Below, piece after piece: positions 19,614 to 31,354 of a DNA stretch of 64,000 nucleotides. Below the pieces are notes generated by a model. That model saw only the letters and a list, made by a program, of their open reading frames with translations, was not told where the DNA came from and ran no database searches. The translations under genes and the position numbers were made by a program. Numbering within the stretch: position 1 is the first letter of the stretch; every line of letters starts with the position of its first letter. This DNA comes from Spiribacter sp. 2438 (GTDB lineage Bacteria > Pseudomonadota > Gammaproteobacteria > Nitrococcales > Nitrococcaceae), in contig NZ_CP046046.1 in NCBI RefSeq assembly GCF_009676705.1, forward strand, positions 1,550,001-1,614,000, in the 5' to 3' direction.

Positions 19614-19994
19614 TTATTTGACGACTCGCAGCCCGGGCTTCGGCGGTGGGGCAGTGTCGTCGTCATCGGGCGATGGACCGTCACCATCTTCGGGGGTAAA
19701 GATCATTCCCCGACCATTCTCACGCGCATAAATCGCCTGCACGGCCTCGATGGGAATGTAGACCTGCATGGGTTGCCCACCGAACCGGGCCTCGAATGAA
19801 ACCCCGTTGTTATCCATGGCAAGCCCACGGGTAGCGGTGGGCGAGATATTGAGGACCAGTTGTTCCCCGTCGGCGAACTGCGTGGGTGCGGCGACGCCCT
19901 CCGCCTCGGCGTTCACCAGAATGTGCGGCGTCTTCTGATTATCAACAATCCACTCATGAAGCCCGCGTAACAGGTAAGGCCGGCTGGGGGTCAT
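19614..19994 (-). CDS. sspB: ClpXP protease specificity-enhancing factor SspB
   Basis: SspB delivers ssrA-tagged peptides from stalled ribosomes to ClpXP. The 126-residue protein has the compact substrate-binding domain (about 1-105), then an acidic, proline-rich linker and a C-terminal LRVVK, which matches the ClpX-docking tail of E. coli SspB. It follows sspA with a 4-base overlap, the standard sspAB pairing. Confidence 0.95.
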   Translation of the reverse strand: MTPSRPYLLRGLHEWIVDNQKTPHILVNAEAEGVAAPTQFADGEQLVLNISPTATRGLAMDNNGVSFEARFGGQPMQVYIPIEAVQAIYARENGRGMIFTPEDGDGPSPDDDDTAPPPKPGLRVVK

Positions 19995-20623
19995 TTGCCG
20001 CGCTTCATGCCCTGCTCGGCAGCCGTGAGGCTGGCATGAAATGGCTCGCGCTCGAACAACCGCTCGGCATAAGACCTGACCGGAGCCGCCGCCTCCGGCA
20101 GTTCAACCCCATAATGGCTTAGCCGCCAGAGCAGTGGCGCCAGCGTACAGTCCATCATGGTGATCTCTTCACTAAGGAAGTAGGGCAGCCCCGAGTCGAA
20201 AACATCAGCGCTGGCCGCCAGACCCTCGGCCAGCTCCCGGCGGACCGCCGGCTTTCCCCGAGTCTCCGGCCGCTCGAGATGAGACAACAACCGATACCAG
20301 TCCCGCTCCACCCGTGAGATCACGAGCTTGGCCTTGGCCCGGGAAACCGGATCCACCGGCATCAGCGGAGGGTGAGGAAATCGCTCGTCCAGGTACTCGC
20401 AGATCACCCGCGGGTCGTACAGTGCCAGATCGCGGTCCACCAGCGTGGGGGTCTCGGCGTAGGGATTGAGATCGGCGAGATCCTCTGGCTGTGGCCCATC
20501 CGGGAGGACTTCCACGATCTCGACGTCGATCCCCTTTTCAGCGAGGACCAGGCGGACCCGGTGACTGTCAGCACTGTCCGGATCGGTGTACAGACCAATG
20601 CTGGTGCGCTGACTGAGTACCAC
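19991..20623 (-). CDS. sspA: Stringent starvation protein A (SspA)
   Basis: SspA is a glutathione-S-transferase-fold protein without GST activity that binds RNA polymerase and helps in starvation and acid tolerance. I use the GTG at 20623, preceded by GAAGAGGGGG, giving 210 residues (E. coli 212). Upstream in-frame sequence would add 37 non-family residues that overlap petC. LYTDPDSADSHRVRLVLAEKG at the N-terminus and EYLDERFPHPPLMPV are diagnostic. It follows petC, as in many gammaproteobacteria. Confidence 0.94.
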   Translation of the reverse strand: MVLSQRTSIGLYTDPDSADSHRVRLVLAEKGIDVEIVEVLPDGPQPEDLADLNPYAETPTLVDRDLALYDPRVICEYLDERFPHPPLMPVDPVSRAKAKLVISRVERDWYRLLSHLERPETRGKPAVRRELAEGLAASADVFDSGLPYFLSEEITMMDCTLAPLLWRLSHYGVELPEAAAPVRSYAERLFEREPFHASLTAAEQGMKRGK

Positions 20624-20655
20624 AACCCCCTCTTCGATCTGTCTCGCCCGCTGGT

Positions 20656-21390
20656 TCAGTGGATGTCCCTCCAGTACTCGCGCTTCATGAGATAGGCGAG
20701 GAACGTAAAGATCACCAGAAAGCCGATGACCCAAACCCCCATTTGATGGCGCTTGGCACGCACCGGCTCACCCAGGAATGTCATGAAGTTGGTGATGTCG
20801 CGAGTGGCCCGAAGGTACTCGGCCTCGGTCATGGTCCCCGCTGCACTGGCCGGCACTTCAATGCCGACGGTCATCAGTTCGCCCCCCTGTTCCTCACGAA
20901 CCGGCTCGGGAACGCCCTGCAGGTGCCAGAGCACATGGGGCATGGAGGAGTTCTCGAGCAGAGTATTGTTCCAGCCAATGGAAGCATCCGGGTCCCGGTA
21001 GAAGCTGTTCAGGTAGGTGAAAATCCAGTCCGGGCCCTTCGAACGGGCGGTCAGCGACAGATCCGGGGCCGGCGCACCAAACCAGTTCATGGAGTCATTG
21101 GTGCCCATGGCCGACATCATCATGTCACCCACTTCATAACTGCCAAAGATCAGGTTTTCCTCGATCAGCTCCATGGACACGCCGAGCCCCTCGGGCAGCG
21201 CGTTCCAGCGCACAAACTCGGCGGAGTGACAGCCCATGCAGTTATTGGCGAAAAGGTTGGCTCCCCGCTGCAGGGACGCCGTGTCGGAGACGTCGACATT
21301 GGCGTCCATGAAATCGCCCGATGGCCCCGCTGCGTGGACGCCTGCAGTGGTCAGGCCCAGCAGAACACAGCAGATGAGTTTCTTCATCAC
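20656..21390 (-). CDS. petC: Ubiquinol-cytochrome c reductase, cytochrome c1
   Basis: Cytochrome c1 passes electrons from the Rieske centre of the bc1 complex to soluble cytochrome c. The 244 residues start with a Sec signal (about 1-20), carry one heme-binding motif CMGCH (Cys51, Cys54, His55) and end with a membrane anchor (VWVIGFLVIFTFLAYL) near the C-terminus. Its ATG overlaps the petB stop by 4 bases. Confidence 0.96.
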   Translation of the reverse strand: MMKKLICCVLLGLTTAGVHAAGPSGDFMDANVDVSDTASLQRGANLFANNCMGCHSAEFVRWNALPEGLGVSMELIEENLIFGSYEVGDMMMSAMGTNDSMNWFGAPAPDLSLTARSKGPDWIFTYLNSFYRDPDASIGWNNTLLENSSMPHVLWHLQGVPEPVREEQGGELMTVGIEVPASAAGTMTEAEYLRATRDITNFMTFLGEPVRAKRHQMGVWVIGFLVIFTFLAYLMKREYWRDIH

Positions 21391-22646
21391 TCGGTCACCC
21401 TCTCCGGAACCGGCTTGGTTCGCTCAAATCCGAATGCCGTGTAGACAAACAGGAACGCAAAGAATCCGAAATACACCGCCGTCCAGATCTGCGACCAGCG
21501 GGTCACCGTCAGCCCGAAGTAGAGATCAGAGGCCTCCTGAATACCCAGATAGCTCAGGATGATGAAGGCCACGGCGAAGAGGCCGAGGCCGATCTTGTGG
21601 CCGAGCCCGCGGTAACGGATGGAGCGCACTTTGCCGCGATCTATCCATGGCAGGAAGAACAGAACGACGATGGCGAGCCCCATCAACAGCACCCCGCCGA
21701 ACTTGTGCGGCACGGCGCTGAGAATCGCGTAGAACGCCGTGAAGTACCACACCGGTGCGATGTGTTCAGGCGTCTGCAGCGGATTGGCCGGTTCGAAGTT
21801 CGGCGCTTCCAGGAACAGGCCACCCATCTCCGGAGCGAAGAACACCACCGCCGCGAAGAAAATCAGGAATACACCCAGCCCGAACGTATCCTTCACCGTG
21901 TAATACGGATGGAAGGGGATGCCGTCCTTCGGCTTGCCCTCGCTGTTCTTGTGGTCCTTGATGTTGACGCCGTCCGGGTTATTGGACCCCACCTCGTGCA
22001 GGGCCAGGATGTGGAAAACCACCAGACCGACCAGCGCCAGCGGCAACGCGACCACATGCAGCGCGAAGAATCGGTTCAGCGTCACCCCGGAGATGTTGTA
22101 ATCACCCCGAATCCAGAGCGCCAGCTGATCCCCGAACCCCGGAATGGCGCCGAATAGCGAAATGATCACCTGAGCGCCCCAGTAGGACATCTGGCCCCAG
22201 GGCAGCATGTAGCCCATGAAGGCTTCAGCCATGAGCACCACGTAGATGATCATGCCGAAAATCCAGATCAACTCTCTCGGCTTCTGGTAGGACCCGTACA
22301 GCAGGGCACGGAACATGTGCAGATAGACCACCACGAAAAACGCCGAGGCGCCGGTGGAATGCATGTAGCGGATCAGCCAACCCCACTCCACATCGCGCAT
22401 GATGTATTCCACCGAGGCGAAGGCGCCTTCGGCGGTGGGGACGTAATTCATGGTAAGCCAGATGCCGGTCAGCAGCTGATTGACCAGCACAAACAGAGCC
22501 AGGGAACCGAAGTAGTACCAGAAGTTGAAGTTCTTGGGGGCGTAATACTCACCGATGTGCTCATTCCACATCTTGGTGAGCGGGAAACGGGCATCAACCC
22601 AGCCAAGCATCCCGCCCTGAGCCTTGGTGCTCGTTGCTTCACTCAT
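21387..22646 (-). CDS. petB: Ubiquinol-cytochrome c reductase, cytochrome b
   Basis: The membrane core of the bc1 complex, holding two b-type hemes and the quinol/quinone sites. I use the ATG at 22646 (419 residues, starting MSEATSTKAQGG). A longer in-frame reading runs through petA and is rejected. It shows the b-type segments with HSTGASAFF, GYMLPWGQMSYWGA and RFFALHVVALP, and a C-terminal domain with the PEH motif (TPEHIAPVWYF). Its start overlaps the petA stop by one base (TGATG). Confidence 0.96.
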   Translation of the reverse strand: MSEATSTKAQGGMLGWVDARFPLTKMWNEHIGEYYAPKNFNFWYYFGSLALFVLVNQLLTGIWLTMNYVPTAEGAFASVEYIMRDVEWGWLIRYMHSTGASAFFVVVYLHMFRALLYGSYQKPRELIWIFGMIIYVVLMAEAFMGYMLPWGQMSYWGAQVIISLFGAIPGFGDQLALWIRGDYNISGVTLNRFFALHVVALPLALVGLVVFHILALHEVGSNNPDGVNIKDHKNSEGKPKDGIPFHPYYTVKDTFGLGVFLIFFAAVVFFAPEMGGLFLEAPNFEPANPLQTPEHIAPVWYFTAFYAILSAVPHKFGGVLLMGLAIVVLFFLPWIDRGKVRSIRYRGLGHKIGLGLFAVAFIILSYLGIQEASDLYFGLTVTRWSQIWTAVYFGFFAFLFVYTAFGFERTKPVPERVTE

Positions 22647-23236
22647 CAGACCGTCTCCTCGTCTTCTCCGACCACCAGCATGCCGTCGGCGGCGATGCGG
22701 TGCGGTGGAACCGGCAAATTCGTCGGTGCGGGCATGCCACGGTAGACCCGCCCGGCCATATCGAATCGGGATCCGTGGCAGGGGCAAAAGAAACCGCCCT
22801 CCCAGTCCGAATCCAGGGAACCCGGACGGGGCATGAACGACGGGATGCAACCCAGGTGGGTGCAGATGGGAACCACCACCAGCAGGGAAGGATCGATGGA
22901 GCGGTGGACATTCTGCGCGTAGGCTGGCTGCTGGTCGGCAACCGCCGACTCGGGATCGCTGACCCGGTCATTCAGTGAGGGCAACGCCTCGATCGCCGCC
23001 TCGGAGCGCCGAATGACCCAGACGGGTTGGCCCCGCCAGGTGATGTTGATTCGCTGACCGGCCTCCAGGGTGCTGGTATCCACCTCAACCGGCGCACCGG
23101 CCGCTCGCGTGGTTGCACTGGGTTTCCAGTAAGCGAGAAACGGAACCGCGGTGTAGGCCACACCGACACCACCCACCACGGAGACCGCGCCGGTCAGAAA
23201 GCGGCGGCGGCTCCTGCTGGCACCTTCCTCAGACAT
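22646..23236 (-). CDS. petA: Ubiquinol-cytochrome c reductase, Rieske iron-sulfur subunit
   Basis: The Rieske protein carries the 2Fe-2S cluster that takes the first electron from ubiquinol. The 196-residue product begins with a Tat-type signal anchor (SRSRRRFLTG), then one hydrophobic segment. Cluster ligands are Cys125 and His127 (CTHLGC) and Cys151 and His154 (CPCH), with Cys130 and Cys153 available for the stabilising disulfide. It is the first gene of the petABC-sspAB run. Confidence 0.97.
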   Translation of the reverse strand: MSEEGASRSRRRFLTGAVSVVGGVGVAYTAVPFLAYWKPSATTRAAGAPVEVDTSTLEAGQRINITWRGQPVWVIRRSEAAIEALPSLNDRVSDPESAVADQQPAYAQNVHRSIDPSLLVVVPICTHLGCIPSFMPRPGSLDSDWEGGFFCPCHGSRFDMAGRVYRGMPAPTNLPVPPHRIAADGMLVVGEDEETV

Positions 23237-23299
23237 TGATTTTCCCCTGTATGGGAGACGCGTAATCTTGGCCCGACAGCAAGGCAGAAAACTGCGGGT

Positions 23300-23329
23300 T
23301 TTAGAGCGCCCGTCTTAACTGCTTTTCAA
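23300..23329 (-). promoter_or_regulatory. Probable promoter of petABC-sspAB
   Basis: On the minus strand TTGAAA (23329-23324) and TCTAAA (23305-23300) are 18 bases apart, giving a start near 23293 and a leader of about 57 bases before petA. This is the only longer gap on this side; the rest of 23330-23413 shows nothing recognisable. Confidence 0.45.
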
Positions 23330-23413
23330 TGGCCGCAAGAATCGCCCATGAAACCATTCCAGTCAAGGTTGAACCGCCTCCACGAAGGGCCCTCAACGAC
23401 GGGAATCCGTCTC

Positions 23414-24172
23414 TCAGGCCGGATTGGGATCGTCGATGAATCGATGCTCCAGACCGAAAGCTTCGGCCAAATGTTCGCCCAGTGCCTGAACCCCTCCTCT
23501 TTCGGTGGCATGGTGCCCTGCGGCCAGGTAATGCATACCGGCCTCACGCGCCAGATGCGTTGTCGGCTCGGAAATCTCGCCACTCAGATAGAGATCGACG
23601 CCGAGGTCGGCGGCCGCCGAAATGAAACCCTGGCCTCCACCGCTGCACCAGGCGACACGCTGCACGCGCTCCGGACCCTCTCCCACCATCAATGGCGGGC
23701 GGTCCAGGGCGAGGGCTACCCGCCTGACGAATCCGTCGACCGGCAGCGGCTCCGCCAATTGGCCATGCCAGAGAAGACCTTCGACCCCACCGGCATCCAC
23801 CTGGCCGGTCACGGAGATATCCAGGAGCCGCGCCAGACAGGCATTGTTGCCCCACTCGGCATGCACATCCAGTGGCAGGTGATAGGCCAGCAGACTGATG
23901 TCGTTGCGGAGCAAACACCGGATACGTTCGGCTTTGGCGCCGGTGAGGCACGGACTTTCGCCTTTCCAAAAGTACCCGTGATGAACCAGCACGGCGTCAG
24001 CCCCCGCGTCGATGGCGGCGTCCAGGAACCGCTTTGAGGCGGTGACGCCGGTCACCAGGCGTTGGATGTTCGCCCGGCCTTCCACCTGCAACCCATTCGG
24101 GCAGTAGTCGGCGATTTTCGCCACTGAAAGCCGCTCATGCAGGTAATCCGTCAGCGCGGAACGGTGTACCAT
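23414..24172 (-). CDS. Nif3-like dinuclear metal center protein (YbgI family)
   Basis: A Nif3/YbgI family protein (DUF34), a widely conserved dinuclear-metal fold sometimes labelled GTP cyclohydrolase I type 2 homologue; its true substrate is unclear. The start at 24172 follows GGAGGGG and gives 252 residues (E. coli YbgI 247). Metal ligands are visible in LVHHGYFW (His64, His65) and near the C-terminus in AGHHATERGG. It is divergent from the degS-type gene and ends about 180 bases before petA. Confidence 0.9.
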   Translation of the reverse strand: MVHRSALTDYLHERLSVAKIADYCPNGLQVEGRANIQRLVTGVTASKRFLDAAIDAGADAVLVHHGYFWKGESPCLTGAKAERIRCLLRNDISLLAYHLPLDVHAEWGNNACLARLLDISVTGQVDAGGVEGLLWHGQLAEPLPVDGFVRRVALALDRPPLMVGEGPERVQRVAWCSGGGQGFISAAADLGVDLYLSGEISEPTTHLAREAGMHYLAAGHHATERGGVQALGEHLAEAFGLEHRFIDDPNPA

Positions 24173-24210
24173 TGCCCCTCCAGAACAAAAACAACCCAAT
24201 TAGAGTGTAG

Positions 24211-25395
24211 ATGATGAAGATGCATCGCTTCATGCGCTTCGTTGGAAGTTATGTGCTGGTCGGGCTATTGGCAGCCGCGGGGATCATCTGGCTGGCGCCG
24301 GATTTGCTGCAGACGGAACCCGCCGTGATAGAAGTGACCGAACCGCCCCCTGCCGGTGAGGGCGACCTGGCAGCCGCCGAGATCGGCAGCGCCAGTGGTT
24401 ACCGGGTCTCCTATGCCGACGCAGTGGAGGCGGCCATGCCGGCGGTGGTGAACATTTACACCAGCACCCGGGCGGCGGATCCGCGCAACGTGCTGCTGGA
24501 CACGCCCCTGTTTCGGGAACTTTTCGACGACCCGCTGGCTGACGACAGCGAGGCATTGCAGACCTCCCTGGGATCCGGCGTCATCGCCTCTGATGCCGGT
24601 CATGTGCTCACCAGTCACCATGTGGTGGAGGGCGCCCGGCAGATTCAGGTGATGCTCAGCGACAACCGCACCACAAGTGCGGAAATCGTCGGGACCGACC
24701 CCGAGTCTGACCTCGCGGTACTCAAGCTGGATCTGCCGAATCTGGCCCACGTTTCACTGGCTAGCTCGGACCGCAATCGGGTCGGTGACGTGGTGCTCGC
24801 CATTGGCAATCCCTTCGGCGTGGGGCAGACCGTGACCAAGGGCATCATCAGCGCCCTCGGCCGGAGTGAGTTGGGCCTCGCGACCTTCGAGAATTTCATT
24901 CAGACCGATGCTGCCATCAATCCGGGGAGTTCCGGTGGGGCGCTGGTGGATGCCACCGGTGCGGTCATCGGCATCAATACCGCCGTCTTCAGCCGGGATG
25001 GCAACTCCACGGGCATCGGGTTCGCGGTGCCGGCGCCACTGGCCAACGCAGTCCTGCAGGACATCATCAAGCACGGGCGCGTCATCCGAGGCTGGATCGG
25101 GGTTCAGGTGCAGGAACCCTCGGGCGAAACCTCGGCCGTAGAGATTGTCGGGGTGCTTCGGAGTGGACCTGCGGATCGGGCGGGTCTGCAGGCAGGCGAC
25201 GTGATCGTCGCACTTGAGAATCGGCCTCTGGTGGGCGTCAGCGGGTTGCTGGACCGCATCAGCTCCATGGAACCCGGAAGCAGCGTCACACTCGTTGGTG
25301 AGCGGGATGGCGAACCCCGCGAGTGGACTGTCGAGGTCACCGAACGCCCCAGTGACCTGGCGCGCCAGCGGCCGGAGAGCCCGCCGCTACGCTGA
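24211..25395 (+). CDS. degS: DegS/AlgW-type periplasmic serine protease
   Basis: A membrane-anchored HtrA-family protease with a single PDZ domain. DegS/AlgW proteins sense misfolded outer-membrane proteins and start cleavage of RseA/MucA to release sigma-E. The 394 residues have an N-terminal anchor (about 10-30), a trypsin-like domain with His137 (TSHHVV), Asp167 (ESDLAVLK) and Ser241 (NPGSSGGA), and one PDZ domain from about 295. One PDZ domain rather than two, plus an uncleaved anchor, argue for DegS over DegP/DegQ. The end overlaps the hisD end by 9 bases on the opposite strand. Confidence 0.85.
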   Translation: MMKMHRFMRFVGSYVLVGLLAAAGIIWLAPDLLQTEPAVIEVTEPPPAGEGDLAAAEIGSASGYRVSYADAVEAAMPAVVNIYTSTRAADPRNVLLDTPLFRELFDDPLADDSEALQTSLGSGVIASDAGHVLTSHHVVEGARQIQVMLSDNRTTSAEIVGTDPESDLAVLKLDLPNLAHVSLASSDRNRVGDVVLAIGNPFGVGQTVTKGIISALGRSELGLATFENFIQTDAAINPGSSGGALVDATGAVIGINTAVFSRDGNSTGIGFAVPAPLANAVLQDIIKHGRVIRGWIGVQVQEPSGETSAVEIVGVLRSGPADRAGLQAGDVIVALENRPLVGVSGLLDRISSMEPGSSVTLVGERDGEPREWTVEVTERPSDLARQRPESPPLR

Positions 25396-26700
25396 CGGGT
25401 CCCGGCGCATTCGATAAGCCGCCGAGCGAGCATGGGCGGTCAGCCCCTCGGCCTCTGCCAGGCGGACGGCGATTTCGCCCAGGCTGCCCGCTGCCTGCTC
25501 GGAGCAGTACACGATGCTGGTGGACTTGCAGAAATCATAGACACCCAGAGGCGACGCGAACCGGGCGGTGCGAGAGGTGGGCAGCACATGGCTGGGGCCG
25601 GCGCAGTAGTCGCCGAGCGCTTCGGGAGTGTGGCGCCCCAGGAACATGGCGCCGGCATGATCAATGGCCGCCGCCAGGCGCTCCGGCTCCACCACGGAGA
25701 GCTCCAGGTGCTCAGGCGCGATGCGGTTGGCCACCGCGGCGGCCTCGTTGAGATCGCGGACGCAGATTAGTGCGCCACGCCGCCGCAGGGACTCCCGAAT
25801 GATCTCCGAGCGCTCCATCTCTGGCAGCAGGCGCTCCATGGCTGCCTGGACCTCGTCGAGATAACGAGCCTCAGGGCAAATGAGAAGCGCCCGAGCGTCC
25901 TCATCGTGCTCGGCCTGAGAAAAAAGATCCATGGCGATCCAGTCCGCATCGGTCTGGCCGTCGCAAATGATCAGGATTTCGGAGGGCCCCGCTACCATGT
26001 CAATGCCCACGTGACCAAACACACGACGCTTTGCCTCAGCGACGTAGGCGTTGCCGGGGCCCACGATCTTGTCCACGGCCGGAATGGTGGGGGTGCCGAA
26101 CGCCAGGGCCGCCACGGCCTGCGCTCCACCCACCAGAAACAGCCGATCAACGCCGGCCACTGCGGCAGCCGCCAGCACCATGGGCGCAATCTCGCCGCCG
26201 GGCGCCGGGGCCACCATGATGACTTCGCCCACCCCGGCGACCCGAGCCGGTAAAACATTCATCAGCACCGATGAGGGATAGGCCGCCTTGCCACCGGGCA
26301 CATAAACGCCCACCCGCTCCAGCGGGCGGATCCGCTGCCCCAGTCGGGTGCCGTCGGCGTCGTCGTTTTCCCAGCTCTGCGGGCGCTGATGCTCATGGTA
26401 GGCCCGTATCCGCTCGGCCGCGGCCCTCAGCGCCTCGCGGTCCTCGGCCGGGAGTGCATCGAGGGCGGCCCGGCAGCGCTCCGGCGCCACTTCGAGCTGG
26501 TCTGCCGACGACACCGGGTGCGCGTCAAGTTGCCGCGTATACTCGACCAGCGCCGAATCACCATCGCGCCGCACCGATTCCAGAATCTCGGCCACCGTGG
26601 ACTCGACGCCGTGGGTGGCCCCGTCATCCCAGTCGGTGAGGGCCCCCAGGCGCTCTTCGAAATCGGGCTGTGTGGTACTCAGTCGCTCAATTTCCAGCAT
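25387..26700 (-). CDS. hisD: Histidinol dehydrogenase
   Basis: Zinc-dependent NAD enzyme that performs the last two oxidations of histidine synthesis, histidinol to histidine. The 437-residue sequence carries [16 protein letters not shown], the [12 protein letters not shown] segment, GPSEILII, and IAPEHLEL with the catalytic Glu-His pair. Length matches the family (E. coli 434). It follows hisG after 10 bases; the other his genes are not in the window. Confidence 0.96.
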   Translation of the reverse strand: MLEIERLSTTQPDFEERLGALTDWDDGATHGVESTVAEILESVRRDGDSALVEYTRQLDAHPVSSADQLEVAPERCRAALDALPAEDREALRAAAERIRAYHEHQRPQSWENDDADGTRLGQRIRPLERVGVYVPGGKAAYPSSVLMNVLPARVAGVGEVIMVAPAPGGEIAPMVLAAAAVAGVDRLFLVGGAQAVAALAFGTPTIPAVDKIVGPGNAYVAEAKRRVFGHVGIDMVAGPSEILIICDGQTDADWIAMDLFSQAEHDEDARALLICPEARYLDEVQAAMERLLPEMERSEIIRESLRRRGALICVRDLNEAAAVANRIAPEHLELSVVEPERLAAAIDHAGAMFLGRHTPEALGDYCAGPSHVLPTSRTARFASPLGVYDFCKSTSIVYCSEQAAGSLGEIAVRLAEAEGLTAHARSAAYRMRRDPSA

Positions 26701-26710
26701 GCTTCACCTG

Positions 26711-28868
<2,158 letters not shown>

Positions 28869-28872
<4 letters not shown>

Positions 28873-29186
28873 TGTTCTGTCATCCCCGTTTGATCACCGT
28901 CGCTCAGTATCAGTTTATCAACCCCGCTGATTTGTGCGAGGCGTACCAGCGGATCCGGGGGATGGCGCAGCACAAGTGCCCCTCCCACCGACGTCAGGCG
29001 CCGCTGCCACTCCAGAATCAGGGCGAGACCCGCACTGTCGATCCGCTCTATACCGCCGAGATCAACCTCATAGCGGCGAGCCGTCACCGGCAGCGAATCC
29101 AGCAATGCCGGCACCTCCGGGGCGCGCAGGTCTCCCCGCAGAGTCAGCGCACCGGGATGGCGTTCCTCGAGGACCATCCCGCTCAT
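28869..29186 (-). CDS. mlaB: MlaB-like STAS domain protein
   Basis: A 105-residue STAS-domain protein, the cytoplasmic regulatory subunit expected for the MlaFEDB phospholipid transporter. The segment YEVDLGGIERIDSAGLALIL is the STAS core with the conserved Asp-Ser-Ala-Gly turn. It overlaps mlaD by 4 bases and ibaG by 4 bases. In E. coli mlaC would come between mlaD and mlaB; here there is no room for it. Confidence 0.88.
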
Positions 29187-29665
29187 TCGTCCCTGCTCGC
29201 GTTGTCGGAGCCGCTTTGCTGGTACAGAAACTGGCCGACGATGTCCTCGAGCACAATGGCCGAGCGAGTCAGCATGAACTCGTCACCATCGCGCAAGGCG
29301 TCTGGCATGCCTCCCGGATCCAGCGATATGTACTGCTCACCCAGCAGCCCGGCGGTGCGGATGCTGGCGGCCGTGTCGCTGGGGAGGTCATCAAAGCGGC
29401 GATCGATGGTGACCTCTACCCGGGCTTCGAGTCGCTGGGGATCGAGGTCGATATCGCTAACCCGGCCGATCTGCACCCCGCCCATCCTCACTGGGGCGCG
29501 TTCGCGCAGGCCACCCACATCCTGGAAGTGGGCGATAACCGTGTATCCGTCCATCCGCTGGAAAGCGGTGATATTACTGACCTGCATTGCCAGCACCAGC
29601 AGTGCCGCCAGACCGGCCGCCACGAAGGCTCCGACCGCGATTTCCGTGCCGCGCGCATTGTTCAC
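29183..29665 (-). CDS. mlaD: Phospholipid transport substrate-binding protein MlaD
   Basis: MlaD is anchored in the inner membrane and its MCE domain forms a hexameric ring that channels phospholipids to or from the MlaFE transporter. The 160-residue product has one N-terminal membrane segment (about 8-27) and an MCE domain with ITAFQRMDGYTVIAHFQDVGGL, MGGVQIGRV and TAGLLGEQYISL. A short C-terminal helix follows. It lies 15 bases after mlaE. Confidence 0.94.
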   Translation of the reverse strand: MNNARGTEIAVGAFVAAGLAALLVLAMQVSNITAFQRMDGYTVIAHFQDVGGLRERAPVRMGGVQIGRVSDIDLDPQRLEARVEVTIDRRFDDLPSDTAASIRTAGLLGEQYISLDPGGMPDALRDGDEFMLTRSAIVLEDIVGQFLYQQSGSDNASRDE

Positions 29666-29680
29666 CAGCGGTTTCCTCCG

Positions 29681-30457
29681 TCAATCAAACATCAGTGCCG
29701 TCAGCACGAAATCCAGCCCCAGAACCACCAGCGACGTGATGACTACGGTGCGGGTGGTGGCTCGGCTCACCCCCTGGGAGGTGGGCCGGCAATCGTAGCC
29801 ATTGAAGACTGCGATCCACCCTGCCACCAGGCCGAAGGCGACGCTTTTGACCATGCCATTCATCACGTCATCACTAAAGCTGACGCTGGCCTGCATCTGA
29901 GACCAGTAAGACCCGCCATCAATGCCCAGCATGGCGGTGGCCACCGCATAGGCGCCAAGAATCCCGAGAAGCGTGAAAACCGCGCTCAGCAACGGCACCG
30001 ACAACAACGCCGCCAGCAGCCGGGGAGCGATGATCCGCCGCTCGGGATCCACCGCCATCATTTCCATGCCCGCCAGCTGCTCCGTCGCCTTCATCAACCC
30101 GATTTCGGCGGTCAGGGCCGATCCGGCCCGGCCGGCGAACAGCAGAGCGGTGACCACGGGCCCCAGCTCCCGGGTTAGCGTCAGCGCCACCAGAACACCC
30201 AGGGATTGCTCGGCGCCAAAATCCACCAGGGTGTAATAGCCCTGCAGCGCCAGGACCATACCGACGAAGACGCCGGACACCATGATAATGACCAGAGTCA
30301 GCACCCCCACGGAGTAGAGTTGCTGAACCAGCAGACGGGGCCGTTTGACCAGCTCTCCCATACCGCCGACCACGCGCACCAGAAATAGTGTCGAGCGACC
30401 CAGCGTCGCCATCAGTTTCAGCGCCGTCGCGCCGATGGCCTGCAGAGAAGCCGTCAT
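29681..30457 (-). CDS. mlaE: Phospholipid ABC transporter permease MlaE
   Basis: Permease subunit of the MlaFEDB complex that maintains outer-membrane lipid asymmetry. The 258 residues contain several membrane helices and the MlaE family segments GMVLALQGYYTLVDFGAEQ, LTRELGPVVTALLFAGR and EIGLMKATEQLAGMEMM. Its start overlaps mlaF by 4 bases. Confidence 0.95.
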   Translation of the reverse strand: MTASLQAIGATALKLMATLGRSTLFLVRVVGGMGELVKRPRLLVQQLYSVGVLTLVIIMVSGVFVGMVLALQGYYTLVDFGAEQSLGVLVALTLTRELGPVVTALLFAGRAGSALTAEIGLMKATEQLAGMEMMAVDPERRIIAPRLLAALLSVPLLSAVFTLLGILGAYAVATAMLGIDGGSYWSQMQASVSFSDDVMNGMVKSVAFGLVAGWIAVFNGYDCRPTSQGVSRATTRTVVITSLVVLGLDFVLTALMFD

Positions 30458-31296
30458 GGCCCGGGCCCCCGGCGGAGATCATCCTCGATATCGATGGCCG
30501 GATAATGAAAGGGCACGGGCCCGTCCGGCAAAGCATCCAGAAACTGACGCACCCAGGCCGAGTCGCTGGCCCGCAACTCCGCCGGTGTGCCCGAGGCGAT
30601 AATACGACCCTCGGACAGGACATAGGCCCGATCCGCGATGGAGAGCGCTTCATCCACATCGTGGGAGACCACGATGCTGGTGAGTCCAAGCACGTCATTC
30701 AGTTGCCGAATCAATGTCATCAGGGCGCCCATGGAAATGGGGTCCTGACCGGCGAACGGTTCGTCATAAAGAATCAGGTCCGGATCCAGCGCCAGCGCCC
30801 TCGCCAGCGATATCCGGCGCGCCATGCCGCCGGACAACTCGGCTGGATAGAGACCGGCGGCGCCGCGAAGGCCGACGGCTTCAAGTTTCATCAGGACCAC
30901 ATGATGAATCACGGTATCCGGCAGCTCGGTATGCTCCCGTAGCGGAAAGGCCACGTTGTCGTAGCAGGTCAGGTCAGTGAACAAGGCGCCGCTCTGAAAC
31001 AGCACGCCCATCCGGCGGCGGAGCCGATAGAGGTCCCGGCGGGACAGGGCGTCGACGCGCTGGCCGGCCACATTCACCTCCCCCGCGGCGGCGCGTAGCT
31101 GGCCGCCGATCAGGCGCAGTAGGGTGGTCTTCCCCGTCCCGCTGGGACCCATCACCGCGATCACCTCACCGCGGCGAACGGTGACATCAACGCCATCGAA
31201 CAGCTTCCGGTCACCCCGGGAGAATACAAGCCCGCGAATATCGACCAGGACATCATCGCTGGATTTCGGGTGGCTAATCGACATGGTTCGGGGCAC
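30454..31296 (-). CDS. mlaF: Phospholipid ABC transporter ATP-binding protein MlaF
   Basis: ATPase subunit of the Mla phospholipid transporter. The 280 residues have a Walker A GPSGTGKT (50-57), an ABC signature LSGGMARR and a Walker B ending DEPFAGQDP, in the order expected. The first codon used here is GTG at 31296; an ATG four codons later (31284) is an equally plausible start, and neither has a clear ribosome binding site. It is the first gene of the mla-ibaG-murA-hisGD run. Confidence 0.93.
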   Translation of the reverse strand: MPRTMSISHPKSSDDVLVDIRGLVFSRGDRKLFDGVDVTVRRGEVIAVMGPSGTGKTTLLRLIGGQLRAAAGEVNVAGQRVDALSRRDLYRLRRRMGVLFQSGALFTDLTCYDNVAFPLREHTELPDTVIHHVVLMKLEAVGLRGAAGLYPAELSGGMARRISLARALALDPDLILYDEPFAGQDPISMGALMTLIRQLNDVLGLTSIVVSHDVDEALSIADRAYVLSEGRIIASGTPAELRASDSAWVRQFLDALPDGPVPFHYPAIDIEDDLRRGPGP

Positions 31297-31325
31297 GCCA
31301 TCGGAAGAGCGGGAAGATGGCGGCG

Positions 31326-31354
31326 AGTATCAGTGAAGGAATACGAGGGGTCAA
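31326..31354 (-). promoter_or_regulatory. Sigma-70 promoter of the mla operon
   Basis: On the minus strand TTGACC (31354-31349) and GATACT (31331-31326) are exactly 17 bases apart, giving a start near 31319 and a leader of about 23-35 bases before mlaF. The -35 abuts the proposed yrbG ATG on the other strand. Confidence 0.6.

Noticed and set aside
24211-25395. DegP/DegQ identity for the HtrA protease
   Set aside because: Only one PDZ domain and an N-terminal membrane anchor are present, which fits DegS/AlgW better.
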